NCBI RefSeq assembly: GCF_011064615.1
Contig: NZ_JAALJH010000062.1
Span: 1-55,590, forward strand
DNA: 55,590 nucleotides
Direction: 5' to 3'
DNA from: Aquisphaera insulae
GTDB taxonomy: Bacteria; Planctomycetota; Planctomycetia; Isosphaerales; Isosphaeraceae
Under the pieces are notes generated by a model. It saw only the letters and a list, made by a program, of their open reading frames with translations. It searched no databases and was not told the origin of the DNA. Both the position numbers and the translations under genes were made by a program. Positions 52,597 to 55,590 of the stretch are shown one piece after another; the first letter of the stretch is position 1; the number at the start of each line of letters is the position of its first letter.

Positions 52597-52691
52597 GTCT
52601 GGTGTTCGCTCGCGACGGCCCCGCGGCGGGCCGGCAACCGAAGGGAGTCCATCAAGGTCAGTTCACCCACATGCGCAACATTACGCCGTCT

Positions 52692-53387
52692 TCAAGCCCC
52701 CTCCGAGGCCCCGACGACCACGATCGCGACCGGGAACGACTCCGGCTTCGCCTCCCCCTTGACGGCCAGGCTCAGGGGGACGACCACGCGCCAGGTGTTC
52801 TTCTGGTCGTCGTGGATCATGGCCGGCGCCTTGGCGTCCGGCGCGGCCGACAGCATGAACAGGATCGCCGGATGGCTCGTCCCGGCCGCCTCCGCGCTCT
52901 GGGTCTCGAACTGCTTCTTCGCCAGGACGGCGACCGATCGATCCTTGGCCGCCGGCAGGAGCAGCGAGTAATCGCGGAACGGGCTGACCCCCAGGTGGTC
53001 GCCGTTGACCGGCTGGAGCCCGTAGCGGACCGTGTACAGCCCCTTCGGGATCGCCTGGTCGCGGTAGTCGTGCCCCTCGCCGTCGAACCGGATCGCGCCG
53101 ATCAGCTCGCTCTCGGCCAGGAACGGGAACTGGATGTTCCCCTTCGGCGCCTCCGGCTTGGTGGCGGCGGGGATCTCCTTGCGGAGCCAGAGCGTGGCCA
53201 GCGGCTTCCCTTCCGGATCGGAGACCTTGTAGCCCCGCGGGTTCAGGGCGGAGGCGACGTCGGGCGCCAGGCCCGCCGGCGCCGCCTCCGTCGATTCCTC
53301 GACCTTGAAGGCATCCTGGGCGATCGACACGCCCGCCCCCAGGGCCATGATCACGCAGAACGCACCCGCTCGCATCGATCGCATCAT
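52692..53387 (-). CDS. Secreted protein, unknown function
   Basis: A 231-residue protein with a signal peptide (MMRSMRAGAFCVIMALGAGVSIA), probably periplasmic. The mature part contains a beta-rich stretch with KGLYTVRYGLQPVNGDHLG and SPFRDYSLLLPA, and a later segment HPAILFMLSAAP. I recognise no named family. GAGGCG lies just before the double ATG at 53387. It is 57 bases downstream of the DUF1326-type gene in the same direction, so the two may be co-transcribed. Confidence 0.75.
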   Translation of the reverse strand: MMRSMRAGAFCVIMALGAGVSIAQDAFKVEESTEAAPAGLAPDVASALNPRGYKVSDPEGKPLATLWLRKEIPAATKPEAPKGNIQFPFLAESELIGAIRFDGEGHDYRDQAIPKGLYTVRYGLQPVNGDHLGVSPFRDYSLLLPAAKDRSVAVLAKKQFETQSAEAAGTSHPAILFMLSAAPDAKAPAMIHDDQKNTWRVVVPLSLAVKGEAKPESFPVAIVVVGASEGA

Positions 53388-53444
53388 TGAACGCCTCTAC
53401 GCTGTCATCTTCAGGTTGACGCGGCGGCCGCAGCCCGGGCCGCC

Positions 53445-54146
53445 TCAGAGGGCGAAGCGGCCCACGAAGCTGCTGCGGCAATTCGGGTCGCTCCAGCGAG
53501 AGGGGAGGCCCTCCCCCTTGAACTCGTGGCCCAGCGTGTAGGCCGGCTGCGCCTTGACCCCCTGCGACAGGGGCTGATAGGCGATGACCTCGTTGCCGCA
53601 GAAGTGGTCGGTCTCGTCCAGCGGCCGGGTGACGATCTGCGCCAGGCCGGCGGCCCAGAACGACGCCCGCGGGGCCTGGGGCATGCCGTGGGCCTTGTGC
53701 ACCGAGTCGGCCTCGGACGCGGCGTGCTCCTCCAGCTTGAGCGTCATCGACGCCGTCTTCACGGCCCGGATGTTCTTCAGGCGGGCGCCGCCGAGCTCTC
53801 GGGCCATCGCCGCCAGGGCCTCACGCTGCTCGGGGCTGGCCTTCCGGTCCAGGATCAGGATCGCGGAGGCCGCTTCCTGACGGTCCTTCGAGAACGTCGT
53901 CGTCCCCTCGACGGCCGCGGCCACGCAGAGGCCCGTCAGGTCCACGCCCTTCCACGCGCCTTCCCGCACCTTCCAGGCGAGGACCGCCTGGTGCCCCGTC
54001 GTGAAGATCTCGGAATTGGAGATGCACGGCCCGGTGAACACGTCGGCCGTCCGCGCCTCGACATAATCCCCCTCGAGCCCCTCGGCCCTGGCGGTTGCGC
54101 AGGCGAGGAGCAAGGCACCGCAAAGGGCTGCCGGCGAATACCGCAT
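53445..54146 (-). CDS. DUF1326-like exported protein
   Basis: A 233-residue protein with a signal peptide (MRYSPAALCGALLLACATARA) followed by the DUF1326 hallmark GDYVEARTADVFTGPC near the mature N-terminus, then ISNSEIFTTGHQAVLAW. The family is of unknown function and often occurs as exported or membrane-associated proteins with conserved Cys and Glu. Conserved cysteines here are in TGPC, TGLC and HFC. AAGGAG lies about 12 bases before the ATG. It is followed by another exported-protein gene on the same strand. Confidence 0.8.
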   Translation of the reverse strand: MRYSPAALCGALLLACATARAEGLEGDYVEARTADVFTGPCISNSEIFTTGHQAVLAWKVREGAWKGVDLTGLCVAAAVEGTTTFSKDRQEAASAILILDRKASPEQREALAAMARELGGARLKNIRAVKTASMTLKLEEHAASEADSVHKAHGMPQAPRASFWAAGLAQIVTRPLDETDHFCGNEVIAYQPLSQGVKAQPAYTLGHEFKGEGLPSRWSDPNCRSSFVGRFAL

Positions 54147-54233
54147 GATGCAAGGCTCCTTGGTGGGAAGGATGAGCTGGGCGAGTCTCGACGCTGTCCT
54201 GGTCCGAATTATCCGAGCCGTGCCGCCGACAAG

Positions 54234-54854
54234 TCAAGGCGCGCCGACGTCGGCCGGCTCGTCCTGGCGGATCGGCCGGGCCGGACTCCGGCCGGACGGG
54301 ATCCAGCGGTCGGTTCCCCGGGAGGACTCCTTCGCCCGCGGCCGGGGTGGATCGTCCTCCGGCGCGATGGGGTCGGTTCCGGGGTCTTCCCCCCGATCGG
54401 CGACCCGCGTGGGCGACCTCGGTATCGGCTTCGACCGGGGGACCGGGCGGACCTCGGGCGGCGTGTCCTTCTCGTTGTCCCGGAGCGAGAGCTGCGTCTG
54501 CGGCGCGCCGGGGAGGTTCGCCCGCAGCTCCTGGTAGGCGGCCTCGAGCTGGCTCCGATCCTCCTGGAAGGCCACGACGGAGGTCTCGAGCTCCCGGTTG
54601 GCATCCTCGAGCCGGGCCAGCCGCTTGCCGTCGTCCACGGCCCGCTCCGCATAGTCCTCGTTCTGGGTCCGGAGCGCGAGCACCTGGTCCTTGAGCCGGG
54701 CATTCTCCGCCCGGACCTCCTGGCTGAACCGCCGGCATTCGGCGACTTGCGAGCGCGTCGCCAGCGAGCAGCCCGCCTGCGCGGCCGAGAGCGAGGCCAG
54801 CAACGCCGCCAGGGCGAGCCGCCTCCAACCCGGTTGTCCATGCGCGCGGGCCAC
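54234..54854 (-). CDS. Lipoprotein with coiled coil
   Basis: A 206-residue protein starting at GTG 54854, with AAAGGAG about 12 bases upstream. The signal peptide ends in a lipobox (AAQAGC), so it should be anchored in a membrane. The mature part begins with a coiled coil (residues about 35-110; ENARLKDQVLALRTQNEDY and later heptads), followed by a Pro/Arg/Asp-rich, probably disordered tail. The pattern of lipid anchor plus coiled coil plus disordered tail suggests a spacer or scaffold in the cell envelope. Family unknown. Confidence 0.75.
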   Translation of the reverse strand: MARAHGQPGWRRLALAALLASLSAAQAGCSLATRSQVAECRRFSQEVRAENARLKDQVLALRTQNEDYAERAVDDGKRLARLEDANRELETSVVAFQEDRSQLEAAYQELRANLPGAPQTQLSLRDNEKDTPPEVRPVPRSKPIPRSPTRVADRGEDPGTDPIAPEDDPPRPRAKESSRGTDRWIPSGRSPARPIRQDEPADVGAP

Positions 54855-55007
54855 TCTTATCCGAGCTCCTTTCGCGGGCGATCGCGATTTGATCGCCGTG
54901 ATCGGGCGATGGCCGGACCGTGAAAAGACATGACGTCGGCTGCACCACCACGCCGACGGCCGGCGGGAAGGGCGTTGACGGACCCGGTCCGAGGATCCAC
55001 GGCATCA

Positions 55008-55590
55008 CTACCCCAGAACCGGACTTCGGGCAAGGCCAGTCTCGGGACCAGGATCGACCACCACCTTCCCCACCAATCCAGCCCCGGCCATCGCGGGGAG
55101 GAGCCGTCCCGACGCCGGATTCGTCCTCCGGCCGGGGCGGAGCCTCAACTGTCTCTCCCGCTCCCCTTCGTCGGCATAGGCCCACCTCCCGACGTGATCC
55201 CCCCGCGCCGTCGATTTGGCTTCGTTCGTCGCATAAAGGCTCTTGAATGCATCCCGGATTTCCTTCCCTGCAATCGACTTGCGGCGTCTCAGACGGCACG
55301 CTTGTGGTCCCATTATTCTCATTTCCGTAGGCCCCCGGCGACGACTCCGGGTCGGGCTCACCCGGTTGACGGACCGAGCCGGCTCCGACCGAGGGAGCCC
55401 CCCTCCCCTTGCGGAGCCGGCAGAGCTCGTCGAGGACCTCCATCAGCTCCCGGCTCATCGCCGCGACCTCGCGCCTCGGCCCTTCGAGCTCGGCCTCCGC
55501 CAGGAATGCCGCATCGTCGTCGCGGCCAGCCGCGTCCGCATCACCGTCCAGGGCCTCGATCCGCCCGAGCTCGTCGTCGATGACCCGCAA
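55008..55590 (-). pseudogene. Uncertain 3' part of a minus-strand gene at the window edge
   Basis: From the edge to about 55390 one minus frame has strong coding character (GC-ending codons; AEAELEGPRREVAAMSRELMEVLDELCRL, a coiled-coil-like stretch, of which EVAAMSRELMEVL is a landmark). That frame then loses codon bias and has no stop until far inside the neighbouring genes. A second minus frame, with stop at 55008, takes up some coding character from about 55310 (KEIRDAFKSLYATNEAKS). A frameshift between the two frames, or a decayed gene end, would explain this. I do not recognise a family. The 54855-55007 stretch before the lipoprotein gene shows no gene. Confidence 0.3.

Noticed and set aside
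53821..55590. A 589-residue minus-strand frame reaching the window edge
   Set aside because: Its left part runs out of frame through the lipoprotein and DUF1326 genes. Only the part near the edge may be real, and it is listed as an uncertain fragment.
1..55590. tRNA, rRNA, riboswitch or insertion sequence
   Set aside because: I looked for T-loop-like GTTCGA patterns, transposase motifs and flanking inverted repeats. The few GTTCGA hits lie inside genes with clear protein homology, and no transposase domain was seen.

Overview
The window is high-GC DNA with GC-ending codons. It carries two DUF1559 prepilin-type proteins, a large cassette of oversized pseudopilin-like proteins, an ECF sigma factor next to a Pkn-type Ser/Thr kinase with TPR-like repeats, Tat- and Sec-exported proteins of unknown function, and a hopanoid-type (HpnA-like) epimerase. 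Together these point to a planctomycete, most likely of the Isosphaeraceae type. That placement is inference from gene content, not a database match. I saw no rRNA, tRNA, CRISPR array, transposase or phage gene.

Layout. (1) 320-24635, all on the minus strand: a type IV pilus / type II secretion-like block. Read in the direction of transcription it is a PilB/GspE-type ATPase, PilT, a second PilB/GspE-type ATPase, PilC/GspF, then prepilins of G-, G-like, H-, V/I-, W/J- and K-type (the last 2013 residues long), a DUF1559 prepilin with its own promoter and a strong terminator, and an H-type paralogue. The central prepilins overlap stop-to-start. (2) 25082-29780, plus strand: an overlapping three-gene set of UxaA-type sugar-acid dehydratase, a GT-C-like membrane protein and an HpnA-like epimerase. 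(3) 30576-32931, plus strand: two overlapping FHA-domain genes and a secreted protein. (4) 33060-39636: a small membrane protein, a DUF885 peptidase-like protein, a degenerate histidine phosphatase next to accD, a PIG-L deacetylase, then lexA and rnhA. (5) 39732-51114, minus strand: a Tat protein, a thioredoxin-like protein, DUF1559, a small lipoprotein, an orphan pre-kinase module, an ECF sigma factor, a Ser/Thr kinase, an NtrC-type regulator and its sensor kinase, with hairpin and tandem repeats upstream. (6) 51115-54854, minus strand: an M48 peptidase and three exported proteins, followed by an uncertain gene fragment at the right edge.

How the genes fit together. Region 1 would supply the motors, platform and exported subunits of an envelope-spanning pilus or pseudopilus. 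The secretin, alignment proteins and prepilin peptidase must lie elsewhere. All seven core prepilin-like proteins carry an Asp/Asn/Gly loop resembling calcium-binding loops. Only one of the two assembly ATPases keeps the tandem c-di-GMP-binding (MshEN) signature. Regions 3 and 5 look like envelope signalling: FHA readers, Ser/Thr kinase, ECF sigma factor, and a sigma-54-type two-component pair. A recurring promoter form (TTG/TTC-type -35, 18-base spacer, TAGAAT -10) precedes lexA, a DUF1559 gene and the first FHA gene.
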